From: an uncultured Alphaproteobacteria bacterium
Lineage (GTDB): Bacteria > Pseudomonadota > Alphaproteobacteria > RF32 > CAG-239
DNA: 14,954 nucleotides
NCBI GenBank assembly: GCA_944392185.1
Contig: CALXVW010000064.1
Location: 1-14,954 of the forward strand
Direction of reading: 5' to 3'
The notes below the pieces were generated by a model, which saw only the letters and a program-made list of their open reading frames with translations, had not been told where the DNA came from and did not search any database. Positions 7,105-14,159 of this stretch are shown here, in pieces. The position numbers and the translations under genes are program-made. Positions within the stretch are counted from its first letter, which is position 1, and every line of letters begins with the position of its first letter.

Positions 7105-8475
7105 CTATTTTCCTTCCTTTACACCAGACAACGAGTTAACTGTTGCATCTATTATTTTTATATTAACAATTTTATTACAATATTCTTTGCCAAGCTCGGC
7201 ATGGACATTTTGCATCCAAGGGGTTCTGCCTATCAGCTCTCCTTTGTGACGCCCCTTGATATCAAACAAAACCGGCATGATTTTACCAATACTTTCTTTA
7301 TTAAACTTTAACTGGTATGAAAATAGGAGCTCTTGCAAAATACTTAAACGTTCTTTTTTTATCTTTTCTTCCACTTGGTTTGGCATTAAGGCCGCCGGAG
7401 TGCCGGCACGGCGAGAATATTTGAACGAAAAGGCTTGAATAAAACCAACTCGACGAACCAAATCCAGTGTTTGTTCAAAATCTTCATCCGTTTCTCCGGG
7501 AAAGCCGACAATAAAATCTGATGAAAAACCAAGTTCCGGATTGGCTTCTTTGAGCTTTTCTACCACCTCAAGGTATTGACCGCGCGTGTGGCGCCTATTC
7601 ATGGCTTTCAATATCTTATCCGAGCCTGATTGAACCGGAAGGTGCAAATAGGGCATTAGTTTCTTTAAATCTCTATGGCAGGCAATGAGGTCATTATCAA
7701 CATCGGCCGGATAAGACGTGGTGTAACGGAGCCTCTCTAAGCCCTCAATCTCATTTAGTTGTCTTAGCAAATATGCCAGATTTCGCTCTTTGCCGTTTTT
7801 GTCTTCTCCGTGGTAGGAGTTCACGTTTTGGCCTAAAAGATTTATTTCAACAGAGCCCTCGGCAACCAATTTTTTTGCTTCTTTGATGATGTCTTCTACC
7901 GGACGGGAGGTTTCAATTCCTCTGGTATAAGGTACAACGCAATAAGTGCAGAAATTGTTGCAACCTTCTTGAATGGCCAAAAACGAGCAGCCGCCCATAG
8001 AGGTGTTTTCGGGCAAAAAGTCAAACTTTGACTCAGCCGGAAACTCAGTGTCTATCACCGGAATTCCGCGTTTTTTAGAGATTTGAGCTAATACCTGAGG
8101 CAGGCGGTGATAAGTCAATGGGCCGAGCGCAAAGTCTACAAAAGGAGCTCGTTTGGCTATTTGCTCATCTTCTGCCTGAACAACACAGCCAACAACACCG
8201 ATGATGGTGTCAAAGCCTTCTTGAGCTCTTTCTTCTTTTATCAAATTTAACCGTCCGAGGTCAGAAAAAACTTTTTCTGCCGCCTTTTCTCTGATATGGC
8301 AGGTGTTGAAAATAACCAAATCTGCATTTTTTATTGAGGCGGCGGGCGCAAAACCCAAAGTTTCCAAAACAGCCGCTATACGATGCGAATCGTAGACATT
8401 CATTTGGCAGCCGAAAGTTTTTATGTAGTATTGTTTCAATTTTTTCTCATTACGTATTTGTTTAACTTTCAGCAT
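7105..8475 (-). CDS. miaB: tRNA-2-methylthio-N6-dimethylallyladenosine synthase MiaB
   Basis: Radical-SAM enzyme that adds the 2-methylthio group to i6A37 of tRNAs reading UNN codons. In 456 residues the three methylthiotransferase domains are seen: UPF0004 with cluster cysteines C23 (FGCQMN), C59 (NTCHIREKA) and C97 (VVGCVVQAE); the radical-SAM core with C172, C176 and C179 in EGCNNFCTYCVVPYTRG; and a C-terminal TRAM domain at about 392-452. HLPVQSGSDKILKAMNRRHT at 278-297 and SSDFIVGFPGETDEDF at 318-333 are typical of MiaB. A short basic N-terminus precedes the YIKTFGC strand. AAGGGA lies 6 bases before the start. It is the first gene of the long minus-strand run, divergent from the TerB-like gene. 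Confidence 0.97.
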   Translation of the reverse strand: MLKVKQIRNEKKLKQYYIKTFGCQMNVYDSHRIAAVLETLGFAPAASIKNADLVIFNTCHIREKAAEKVFSDLGRLNLIKEERAQEGFDTIIGVVGCVVQAEDEQIAKRAPFVDFALGPLTYHRLPQVLAQISKKRGIPVIDTEFPAESKFDFLPENTSMGGCSFLAIQEGCNNFCTYCVVPYTRGIETSRPVEDIIKEAKKLVAEGSVEINLLGQNVNSYHGEDKNGKERNLAYLLRQLNEIEGLERLRYTTSYPADVDNDLIACHRDLKKLMPYLHLPVQSGSDKILKAMNRRHTRGQYLEVVEKLKEANPELGFSSDFIVGFPGETDEDFEQTLDLVRRVGFIQAFSFKYSRRAGTPAALMPNQVEEKIKKERLSILQELLFSYQLKFNKESIGKIMPVLFDIKGRHKGELIGRTPWMQNVHAELGKEYCNKIVNIKIIDATVNSLSGVKEGK

Positions 8476-8533
8476 ACGTTATCCCTTCTCTAATTTCAAC
8501 AATTTTTATTTATTTTGAGATTTTCCTTTTTGA

Positions 8534-8561
8534 TTGTTTTTTTCTGAAAATTTGTTAAGAT
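8534..8561 (+). promoter_or_regulatory. Possible promoter of the TerB-like gene in the divergent miaB gap
   Basis: TTGTTT (8534-8539) and TAAGAT (8556-8561) are 16 bases apart, about 36 bases before the start codon. The match to sigma-70 consensus is moderate. TTGATT at 8530 with the same -10 gives a 20-base spacer, which is too long. The divergent miaB promoter must lie in the same 107-130 bp gap, but I could not pick a convincing pair for it. Confidence 0.4.
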
Positions 8562-8585
8562 ATAGCCAGAGTTGTTATTTTTATG

Positions 8586-8591
8586 AAAGGA
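8586..8591 (+). promoter_or_regulatory. Ribosome binding site that sets the TerB-like gene start
   Basis: AAAGGA lies 6 bases before the ATG at 8598 and inside the reading frame of the upstream ATG at 8583. The upstream ATG has only an AT-rich leader with no purine-rich site, so 8598 is preferred. GGAG at 8615-8618 before the in-frame ATG at 8625 is a second, less likely start signal. Confidence 0.6.
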
Positions 8592-8597
8592 CCGTCA

Positions 8598-9044
8598 ATG
8601 TCTGGTTTAAATATGGAGAACGATATGAGCTATTTGTCTGAAATGAGCGAAGATGACCGCGTTACTTTTTTGAAAGTTTTGGCTCGTTTGGCCAAAACCG
8701 ACGGCAATGTCGACGAGGGAGAGAGAGCTTTTATTATTGAGCTGGGAAAAGCTTTCGGAGTTCCTCAATCTCGGGCGGAGGAAATTCGCTTGGCCGCCAA
8801 TGACGATACAGTCGTTGAGGAAGCCAAGAAGATTAAAAGTCGCCGCGTGGCCATGGAGCTTATTAAAGAAATGTGTATGTTGGCAAATTCTGACGGCGAT
8901 CTCTCGGATAGAGAAACTTTGCTTATCGGCCGGGTCGGAAGAGCTATGGGTTTGGAACTTGAAAAAATTGAGCAAATCGGCCAGTGGGTGATTGATAGAA
9001 TCGTTTGGCTTGAGGAAGGCAAAATTATTTTTGAGAAAGTTTAA
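8598..9044 (+). CDS. TerB-like (tellurite-resistance-fold) protein
   Basis: A 148-residue soluble, acidic, all-helical-looking protein. From this start, two acidic metal-binding-type motifs of the TerB fold are seen about 64 residues apart: DGNVDEGE at 35-42 and DGDLSDRE at 99-106, each at the start of a helix following a short Ala/Leu-rich helix (LARLAKTDG, CMLANSDG). This repeat arrangement is typical of TerB/DjlA-N-type domains, which are thought to bind metal and act as scaffolds at membranes. No other ter genes are nearby, so tellurite resistance should not be assumed. The frame extends 5 codons upstream to 8583. The next gene starts 21 bp after the stop on the same strand, so the two are probably co-transcribed and may act together. 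Function unknown. Confidence 0.75.
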   Translation: MSGLNMENDMSYLSEMSEDDRVTFLKVLARLAKTDGNVDEGERAFIIELGKAFGVPQSRAEEIRLAANDDTVVEEAKKIKSRRVAMELIKEMCMLANSDGDLSDRETLLIGRVGRAMGLELEKIEQIGQWVIDRIVWLEEGKIIFEKV

Positions 9045-9065
9045 GTAAAAAATAGGGAGGCAAAA

Positions 9066-10058
9066 ATGCCGACAAGAGATGAGTATGAGGCTTATTTTGA
9101 GCCGCTGATTGGGGTGGAGCTGAATAGTTTTGAGAGAATGGAAAAATCTCAGAACGAATATGAAAAATCACGCAACCAGGGTATGCAAACCTCTTCAAAT
9201 GTTCCTTTGGAGCAAAAGGCCAGAGCCGAGGCTATGGTTGCTGAAATGCGCCGTCAACAGAAACCGTTTATCAAAAAAATGTCTTTGCAGGTTCTTGATA
9301 ATCAAACAAACGGCGTACCGATGAAAACACCTACTTTTGACGGAAAAGAAGTGCCGGTCTCCGATTTGAGCTATGTCTTGGCCGAATCCTTGCAACATCT
9401 GTATTCTTCAGAAGATCCTAAAGCTGAATATTATGATTGGGTCGAGGCTCAACGGAAAATTGAGAGCGATATCAACACTAACGGGACGACTGAAGACGAG
9501 ATTAAGGCCCGAAACTCCTTTATCGGGTTCTTGGATGACAGAGAAACAGAGCTCAAATTGATTATTTCTCTTTATGCAACAGCTGAGCGCAACGGGACCG
9601 GCTATTATAAGGAAATGGCTCAAAATAAACTCAGCTTTCTGCATTTTAAACTCTCCGAATTGCGTCGGCTGAGAGATAGAACTCAGGCAACCAAGAGCAA
9701 GTCTGATGAGCAGGAGCGGGCCGAAAAAGAGTTGGCACAAACTGCCACAAGAGTTGTAGGCGGCATAGCTCTCGCCTCTGCCGGAGAGCAGTATATCCGA
9801 AATCAGGAAATCGGCAATGAATTTGACAGCGCTATAGAAGGGGTGATGACCTCTTATCGGCCGGTTACTTATTCAAGAGAAGACGTGTTTAGAAAGAAAG
9901 AGATTTTGCAAAACAATCGGAGAAACTTTATTATCGGGCTCAGAATGGGTAAATCTGCTGAACAGCAGGATTTGGATGCAAAAAGGCAAATGGTTAGACG
10001 CGCTAGGAGCTTTGATCTTCGTCGGTTTAATCGGTTGGAAAGAGAATACTCATACTAG
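9066..10058 (+). CDS. Unrecognised 330-residue charged protein, partner of the TerB-like gene
   Basis: I do not recognise this family. The start has a very strong GGGAGG about 6 bases upstream, and the protein reads as a normal gene with no frameshift. It has no signal peptide and no clear membrane helix; the only hydrophobic stretch is short, VVGGIALASAG at 230-240. It is rich in Glu, Arg, Lys and Gln, with long helix-favouring runs at about 20-75, 120-225 and 270-325. Residues 192-223 are strongly charged and could be a coiled coil. A glycine/proline-containing segment with likely strands at about 75-98 breaks the helical parts. The C-terminal third is Arg-rich (RRARSFDLRRFNRLERE at 311-327). 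It follows the TerB-like gene by 21 bp and is separated from yggT by a strong promoter, so it forms the end of a two-gene unit. A structural or nucleic-acid/membrane-associated role is possible but is only a guess. Confidence 0.8.
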   Translation: MPTRDEYEAYFEPLIGVELNSFERMEKSQNEYEKSRNQGMQTSSNVPLEQKARAEAMVAEMRRQQKPFIKKMSLQVLDNQTNGVPMKTPTFDGKEVPVSDLSYVLAESLQHLYSSEDPKAEYYDWVEAQRKIESDINTNGTTEDEIKARNSFIGFLDDRETELKLIISLYATAERNGTGYYKEMAQNKLSFLHFKLSELRRLRDRTQATKSKSDEQERAEKELAQTATRVVGGIALASAGEQYIRNQEIGNEFDSAIEGVMTSYRPVTYSREDVFRKKEILQNNRRNFIIGLRMGKSAEQQDLDAKRQMVRRARSFDLRRFNRLEREYSY

Positions 10059-10075
10059 ACCTGGCTAATTTATTG

Positions 10076-10104
10076 TTGACAGCAGAAGGTGTCTGGATTA
10101 TCAA
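10076..10104 (+). promoter_or_regulatory. Near-consensus promoter for yggT-DUF167-folD
   Basis: A perfect TTGACA (10076-10081) is followed after exactly 17 bases by TATCAA (10099-10104), leaving a leader of about 25 bases before the yggT start at 10137, which has AGGAGA 6 bases upstream. No terminator hairpin is evident between the preceding gene and this promoter, so some read-through is possible. Confidence 0.7.
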
Positions 10105-10136
10105 AAACATTAGTATGAAATTTTAGGAGAATTTGA

Positions 10137-10436
10137 ATGGGTGCAATTTTTGAACCGTTTTTGTATGTTATCGGCCTGATTGTAGATGTTTATTTCAAAA
10201 TTGTGGTCGTTCAAGTCGTCTTGTATTGGTTGATTCATTTCAAGATTTTGGAGCCCTCCAATAAGTATGCCCAAAAAACCGTTGAGGTTTTGGATAAATT
10301 GACCGTACCGGTTTATAAAAAAATCGGTGAGAAAATCCCTGCTATTGCCGGCTTTGATTTCTCTCCGTTTATCTTGCTGTTGGCTCTGATCTTTGTCAGC
10401 CGTTTGATCTTGCGCCTGAGTTTGTTGTTGGTGTAA
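10137..10436 (+). CDS. YggT family integral membrane protein
   Basis: A 99-residue inner-membrane protein with two hydrophobic regions (about 5-33 and 75-98) flanking an amphipathic loop. DFSPFILLLALIFV at 74-87 after a P-x-AGF turn is the typical YggT C-terminal helix. The family is linked to osmotic or ion homeostasis and to membrane organisation near division genes in some phyla; the biochemical role is not established. In alphaproteobacteria it commonly precedes a DUF167 gene and folD, as here. The DUF167 frame starts 5 bp after its stop. Confidence 0.9.
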   Translation: MGAIFEPFLYVIGLIVDVYFKIVVVQVVLYWLIHFKILEPSNKYAQKTVEVLDKLTVPVYKKIGEKIPAIAGFDFSPFILLLALIFVSRLILRLSLLLV

Positions 10437-10441
10437 GCACT

Positions 10442-10744
10442 TTGGTTTTTGAAAAAACTCAAAAAGGTATGATTTTAAGAGTTAGGCTAACCCCTAACTC
10501 TTCTTGTTGTAAAATTAACGGTATTTTTGTTGACCCAAACGGTGATGAATGGCTCAAAATTAGTGTTATCAGTGTTCCTGAAAAAGGAAAAGCTAACCAG
10601 GAATTAATCAGATTTTTGGCTGCTAAGTTGAAAGTTTCAAAGTCTGATTTGCAAATTATCTGCGGAGAGCTTGATAGATATAAAAAAGTTTTGGTGCAAG
10701 CAGATGAAGAACAAATACGCTGTTTGGCAGAGGAGATAAATTAA
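10442..10744 (+). CDS. DUF167 (YggU) family protein with TTG start
   Basis: A 100-residue small alpha/beta protein of the YggU/DUF167 family; function unknown. The family signatures are visible: the N-terminal strand ILRVRLTPNSS at 11-21, the central VPEKGKANQELIRFLA at 45-60 (the hallmark P-x-x-GKAN-x-x-L), and the lysine/serine-rich SKSDLQIICGELDRYKKV at 66-83. The only start that keeps the conserved N-terminal strand intact with a leader is TTG at 10442, 5 bp after the yggT stop; the first in-frame ATG (10469) leaves almost no residues before the strand. Translation is probably coupled to yggT, as no clear ribosome binding site is seen. Its stop abuts the folD start directly. Confidence 0.85.
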   Translation: MVFEKTQKGMILRVRLTPNSSCCKINGIFVDPNGDEWLKISVISVPEKGKANQELIRFLAAKLKVSKSDLQIICGELDRYKKVLVQADEEQIRCLAEEIN

Positions 10745-11635
10745 ATGACTGCGCAAATAATTGATGGGAAAAAAATAGCTTCGGAAATCAGAGCTGATTT
10801 GGCTAAAAAAGTTGAACAGCTGCCGGGTGAGCTTATGCCGGTTTTGGCGGTTGTTTTGGTTGGTGATAATGAAGCCAGCCGAATCTATGTGCGCAATAAG
10901 CAAAAGGCTGCCGCAGAGGTTGGAATCGGCTGTGAAGTGTTAGAAATGAATGAGGGCATTGGTGAAAACGCTCTTTTGGCAACTATTGAGGAACTAAACG
11001 AGAACCCTCATGTCAGCGGAATAATCGTTCAGCTACCGTTGCCGGAGCATATTAATCCTTTAAAAATCTTATCGGCTATTCGGCCGGAAAAAGATGTCGA
11101 CGGATTTAATCCTTATAATGCCGGATTGTTGGCTTGCAAAGAGCCTGAGACGGTGGTTTCTGCCACCCCAAAAGGAATCTTAAAATTATTACAGAGTACA
11201 GGTATTGATTTGTGCGGAAAACATGCCGTTATTATCGGCCGCTCTAATATTGTCGGGCGTCCTACCGCCATGGTGTTGCTCAACCATGATTGCACAGTGA
11301 GCGTTACCCACTCAAAAACCGTTGATTTGCCAAGCATTGTTCGGCAAGCAGATATCGTGGTGGCCGCCTGTGGTTGTCCTAATTTGGTTAAAAAAGATTG
11401 GCTCAAAGAAGGTGCGGTGGTAATAGATGTGGGTATCAACCGCGTGGAAGGAAAACTCTGCGGTGATGTCGATTTTGAAGATGCAAAAGAAAAGGCGTCT
11501 TTCATTACCCCTGTTCCCGGTGGAGTTGGGCCGATGACGGTGGCTATGCTTTTGGAAAATACTTATGAGGCAGCCTTAAAACAGCAAAATTCTCATGGAC
11601 ATCACTGTCATTGCGGGCATTGTCATCATTCTTGA
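10745..11635 (+). CDS. folD: Bifunctional methylene-THF dehydrogenase/cyclohydrolase FolD with His/Cys tail
   Basis: Interconverts 5,10-methylene-, methenyl- and 10-formyl-tetrahydrofolate with NADP, feeding purine and formyl-methionine synthesis. The 296 residues carry the catalytic region YVRNKQKAA at 48-56 (K52 likely catalytic), VQLPLPEH at 95-102, DVDGFNPYNAG at 117-127, the nucleotide loop IIGRSNIVGRPTA at 163-175, and the C-terminal PVPGGVGPMTVAMLLENT at 256-273. The start abuts the DUF167 stop, with AGGAG 9 bases upstream. The odd part is the last 13 residues: from 284 to 295, ten of twelve are His or Cys (7 His, 3 Cys), in HGHHCHCGHCHH. Normal FolD proteins end shortly after the helix around 280. 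The tail is in frame, followed by TGA, and looks like a metal-binding extension. Confidence 0.97.
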   Translation: MTAQIIDGKKIASEIRADLAKKVEQLPGELMPVLAVVLVGDNEASRIYVRNKQKAAAEVGIGCEVLEMNEGIGENALLATIEELNENPHVSGIIVQLPLPEHINPLKILSAIRPEKDVDGFNPYNAGLLACKEPETVVSATPKGILKLLQSTGIDLCGKHAVIIGRSNIVGRPTAMVLLNHDCTVSVTHSKTVDLPSIVRQADIVVAACGCPNLVKKDWLKEGAVVIDVGINRVEGKLCGDVDFEDAKEKASFITPVPGGVGPMTVAMLLENTYEAALKQQNSHGHHCHCGHCHHS

Positions 11636-11685
11636 TGATGAGTAAAACAAAAATTTTGTTGCGCAAACTAAATAATCCTTATATC

Positions 11686-11709
11686 TTTACAGATAAGTGT
11701 AAATTTTTT
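11686..11709 (+). terminator. Weak hairpin with T run after folD
   Basis: TTTACA and TGTAAA form a perfect 6-base stem around GATAAG, followed directly by six T. The stem has only two G/C pairs, so as an intrinsic terminator it would be weak. The rest of the 87-bp gap to the DedA gene holds an AT palindrome (AACAAAA/TTTTGTT) and no promoter I would defend. Confidence 0.4.
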
Positions 11710-11722
11710 AGCGGAATAAGTT

Positions 11723-12337
11723 ATGGGAATTAGCTATCTTAGACAATCTTTTCATCGTTTGGTGAGAGCAACTTATGATTGGATGCTTGATTTGGCCTCG
11801 CGCCCAAACGCTCTGGTGTTTCTGGCGATTGTTGCGTTTGCTGAAAGCTCGTTTTTTCCAATTCCTCCTGATATTATGATCATCCCTATGGTGTTGGCTA
11901 TGCCGCAGAAGGCTTGGAGAATCGCCGGTGTGGCAACCGTAGCCAGTGTTGTGGGAGGGTGTTTCGGCTATAGTATCGGCATATTTTTCTTCGATTTGAT
12001 AGCTAAGCCGATTTTAAATTTTTATGGCTATATGCAGCAGTTTGATGTCTTTAAAGATTACTACCACGAGTGGGGCGCTTGGATTGTTTTTGGTGCCGGT
12101 ATTACCCCGTTTCCTTACAAGGTCATTACCATTGCCAGTGGTGTTGTCCACTTGGATTTAATCACTTTTACCATTGCTTCGGTGATTGCCAGGGGTATGC
12201 GATTTTATCTGGTGGCGTGGCTACTTAAAAAATACGGCGAGCCGATGAAAGAGTTTATTGAGAAAAATCTCGGCATTCTTTCTGTTCTGTTCTTGGTCCT
12301 GCTGATTGGCGGATTTGTTGCCATCAAGTATATTTAA
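11723..12337 (+). CDS. YqaA-type DedA superfamily membrane protein
   Basis: A 204-residue inner-membrane protein of the DedA/VTT (SNARE-associated) superfamily, YqaA/COG1238 type. Visible are FAESSFFPIPPDIMIIP at 39-55 with the conserved glutamate E41, a glycine-rich segment at 78-87, the re-entrant-type GAGITPFPYKVITIASG at 124-140, and R157 in ARGMRFYLVAWL at 156-167, the conserved arginine of the family. A final membrane helix spans about 183-200. Members are implicated in lipid flipping and proton-dependent membrane homeostasis; the substrate here is not known. The spacing from folD suggests read-through is possible. Its stop codon shares bases with the stop of the convergent nth gene. 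Confidence 0.9.
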   Translation: MGISYLRQSFHRLVRATYDWMLDLASRPNALVFLAIVAFAESSFFPIPPDIMIIPMVLAMPQKAWRIAGVATVASVVGGCFGYSIGIFFFDLIAKPILNFYGYMQQFDVFKDYYHEWGAWIVFGAGITPFPYKVITIASGVVHLDLITFTIASVIARGMRFYLVAWLLKKYGEPMKEFIEKNLGILSVLFLVLLIGGFVAIKYI

Positions 12338-12966
12338 ATCTTTTTATCGGTACTGTGGCAAAACTTGGTTATCGGACAATTTTTGCAATCCGGTTTCTGA
12401 GCTTTGCAAATATATCTGCCAAACAATACCAGCCAATGGTTGAGGTGGCGTTTGTATTCATCGGGCAGTTTGTTTAAGTCTGATTCAACCGTTAGCGGTG
12501 TATTGCCGTCACTTAAGTCCAATCTTTTTGCCAGTCTTAAAACATGAGTATCTACCGCCACGGTTGATTCACCCCACCAAACATTGAGCAAGACATTTGC
12601 AGTCTTGCGGCCGACGCCGGGCAGGGATTCCAAAAAATCTCTGTCTTGAGGAACTTCTCCATTGGCCTCATCAACCAATTTTTGGCTTAAAGCCATGATG
12701 TTTTTGGCCTTGTTGTTGTATAAACCAATTGTTTTAATGTGTTTTTTTAGCTCATCTATACCTAAATTGAGCATTTTTTGAGGGGTATCGGCAATTTTAA
12801 ACAGCTGCTCGGTTGCCTTGTTAACACCCTTATCTGTGCTTTGGGCTGATAAGACAATGGCAACCAGAAGAGTATAGGCATTGTGATAATTGAGCTCACT
12901 TTTGGGGTTAGCGTCTTGAGCTTTAAAAACGTCTAAAATTTCGCAGATTTCTTTTAGGGGTCTCAT
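12334..12966 (-). CDS. nth: Endonuclease III (Nth)
   Basis: DNA glycosylase/AP-lyase removing oxidised pyrimidines in base-excision repair. At 210 residues it has normal length. The helix-hairpin-helix LPGVGRKTANVLL at 115-127 includes catalytic K121, and D139 is in VAVDTHVLRLAKRL at 137-150. The [4Fe-4S] loop is complete: C187, C194, C197 and C203 with spacing C-x6-C-x2-C-x5-C. LSAQSTDKGVN at 39-49 is also typical. The start overlaps the end of tsaD by 4 bp (ATGA type), and its AGGAG lies in the last codons of tsaD, so it is co-translated. Its stop overlaps that of the convergent DedA gene. Confidence 0.97.
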   Translation of the reverse strand: MRPLKEICEILDVFKAQDANPKSELNYHNAYTLLVAIVLSAQSTDKGVNKATEQLFKIADTPQKMLNLGIDELKKHIKTIGLYNNKAKNIMALSQKLVDEANGEVPQDRDFLESLPGVGRKTANVLLNVWWGESTVAVDTHVLRLAKRLDLSDGNTPLTVESDLNKLPDEYKRHLNHWLVLFGRYICKAQKPDCKNCPITKFCHSTDKKI

Positions 12967-14039
12967 GCTTTTACTCCTCCGGCACCGGCTGCTTTTGGAG
13001 CATCAGCATCTAAGGGCCATCTGGGGCGGGGTTTGAAATCAAGTCCGTTATACATCCCTTTTAAGGCTCTCTCCATGCCGGCCCAGGCAATCATAACGCC
13101 GTTGTCGGTACAAAAGCGAATCGGCGGTGCGGAAAAGGTCAGCCCTTCCGTATCTGCCAGCTGTTGCAGGCGGTTCCGCAAATAAGTATTGGCCGCAACA
13201 CCGCCAGAGACAACCAAATCTTGGCCTTGCGGATATTTTGTTTTGAAAATAACAATGGCTTTTTGCAGCTTATAAACCAAACTCTCGGTGGCCGCTTTTT
13301 GGAAAGAAGCGCAAATATCGGCGGTGTCTTGTTTGCGCAAAATGGCATGCTCAATGTTGTCATCAGGGGCATAAGATTCTATAATCTTGCGCACAGCCGT
13401 TTTTAGGCCGGAGAAAGACAAATTGCAATCGTGTGAATTTTGCAAAGGTCTTGGCAGTACAAAGCGGTTTTCATCTCCTAAAGCTGCCATTTTTTCTATC
13501 ATCGGGCCGCCGGGGTAGCCCAAAGAGAGCATCTTGGCGACTTTGTCAAAAGCTTCGCCGGCCGCATCATCTATGGTGGTGCCTAAGCGTTCAAATTCTC
13601 CGACGCCTTTAACAATCAGTATTTGGCAGTGTCCGCCGGAGACCAGCAGTAATAAATAGGGATATTGGACATCAGAGGTTAGGCGGGCGGCTAAAGCGTG
13701 TCCTTCCAAGTGGTTAATGGCAATAAACGGTTTGTTTAAGGCCAAAGCCAAGGCTTTGCCTGCCATAACCCCAACTACCACGCCGCCGATGAGCCCGGGG
13801 CCAGAGGAGGCAGCTATGGCGTCTATATCTTGAGGTTTGAGGTTGGCGCGTTTGAATGCTTCTTCCAAAATCTCATCTATATGTTCAAGGTGGCAGCGAG
13901 CGGCAATCTCTGGTACAACCCCGCCATAGACTTTATGTTCCAGTTGGGTTAAAACACATTCGCCCAATATCTGGCGCTGGTCATTAACAATGGCGGCGGC
14001 CGTTTCATCGCAGCTGCTCTCTATTCCTAAAACTATCAT
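12963..14039 (-). CDS. tsaD: tRNA N6-threonylcarbamoyladenosine transferase subunit TsaD
   Basis: Catalytic subunit for t6A37 formation on ANN-decoding tRNAs, acting with TsaB and TsaE (not in this window). The 358-residue protein shows the ASKHA fold signatures: IESSCDETAAAIV at 6-18, SSGPGLIGGVVVG at 78-90, the metal ligands H110 and H114 in NHLEGH, SGGHCQ at 134-139, DDAAGEAFDKVAKML at 157-171, SGGVAANTYLR at 278-288 and CTDNGVMIAW at 310-319 with metal ligand D312. The C-terminus extends slightly past the family core in an Ala/Gly-rich tail (347-358). AAGGGA lies 8 bases before the start. It is divergent from the Mic60-like gene; the nearby hemC and hemD genes common in other alphaproteobacteria are absent. 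Confidence 0.98.
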   Translation of the reverse strand: MIVLGIESSCDETAAAIVNDQRQILGECVLTQLEHKVYGGVVPEIAARCHLEHIDEILEEAFKRANLKPQDIDAIAASSGPGLIGGVVVGVMAGKALALALNKPFIAINHLEGHALAARLTSDVQYPYLLLLVSGGHCQILIVKGVGEFERLGTTIDDAAGEAFDKVAKMLSLGYPGGPMIEKMAALGDENRFVLPRPLQNSHDCNLSFSGLKTAVRKIIESYAPDDNIEHAILRKQDTADICASFQKAATESLVYKLQKAIVIFKTKYPQGQDLVVSGGVAANTYLRNRLQQLADTEGLTFSAPPIRFCTDNGVMIAWAGMERALKGMYNGLDFKPRPRWPLDADAPKAAGAGGVKA

Positions 14040-14159
14040 CTAAAAGTTCCCTTTGGCCTTATGTTTATTAAAGGCAAGTATTTATTGCAGTTTTTTTTAT
14101 ATTATATACACTAGGAAAATATAAAAGCCAAGAATTTACTGTATGAGGGAATAGGCAAA
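14040..14159. promoter_or_regulatory. Divergent intergenic region between tsaD and the Mic60-like gene
   Basis: The 120 bp hold both start regions and should contain two promoters. On the plus strand TTGCAG (14085-14090) with TACACT (14107-14112) 16 bases on is the best pair, over a T tract and TATATA-rich stretch; it is only moderate. For tsaD no pair stands out. Ribosome binding sites are present at both ends (AAGGGA for tsaD, GAGGGA at 14145-14150 for the plus gene). No hairpin or RNA gene was recognised. Confidence 0.35.

Noticed and set aside
8598..9044. Tellurite-resistance operon
   Set aside because: Only a TerB-fold protein is present; no terC, terD-type or terZ genes are near, so the fold alone does not support the phenotype.
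11113..11505. 130-codon open frame on the minus strand inside folD
   Set aside because: It is antisense to conserved FolD motifs, with no start signal; a shadow of codon bias.
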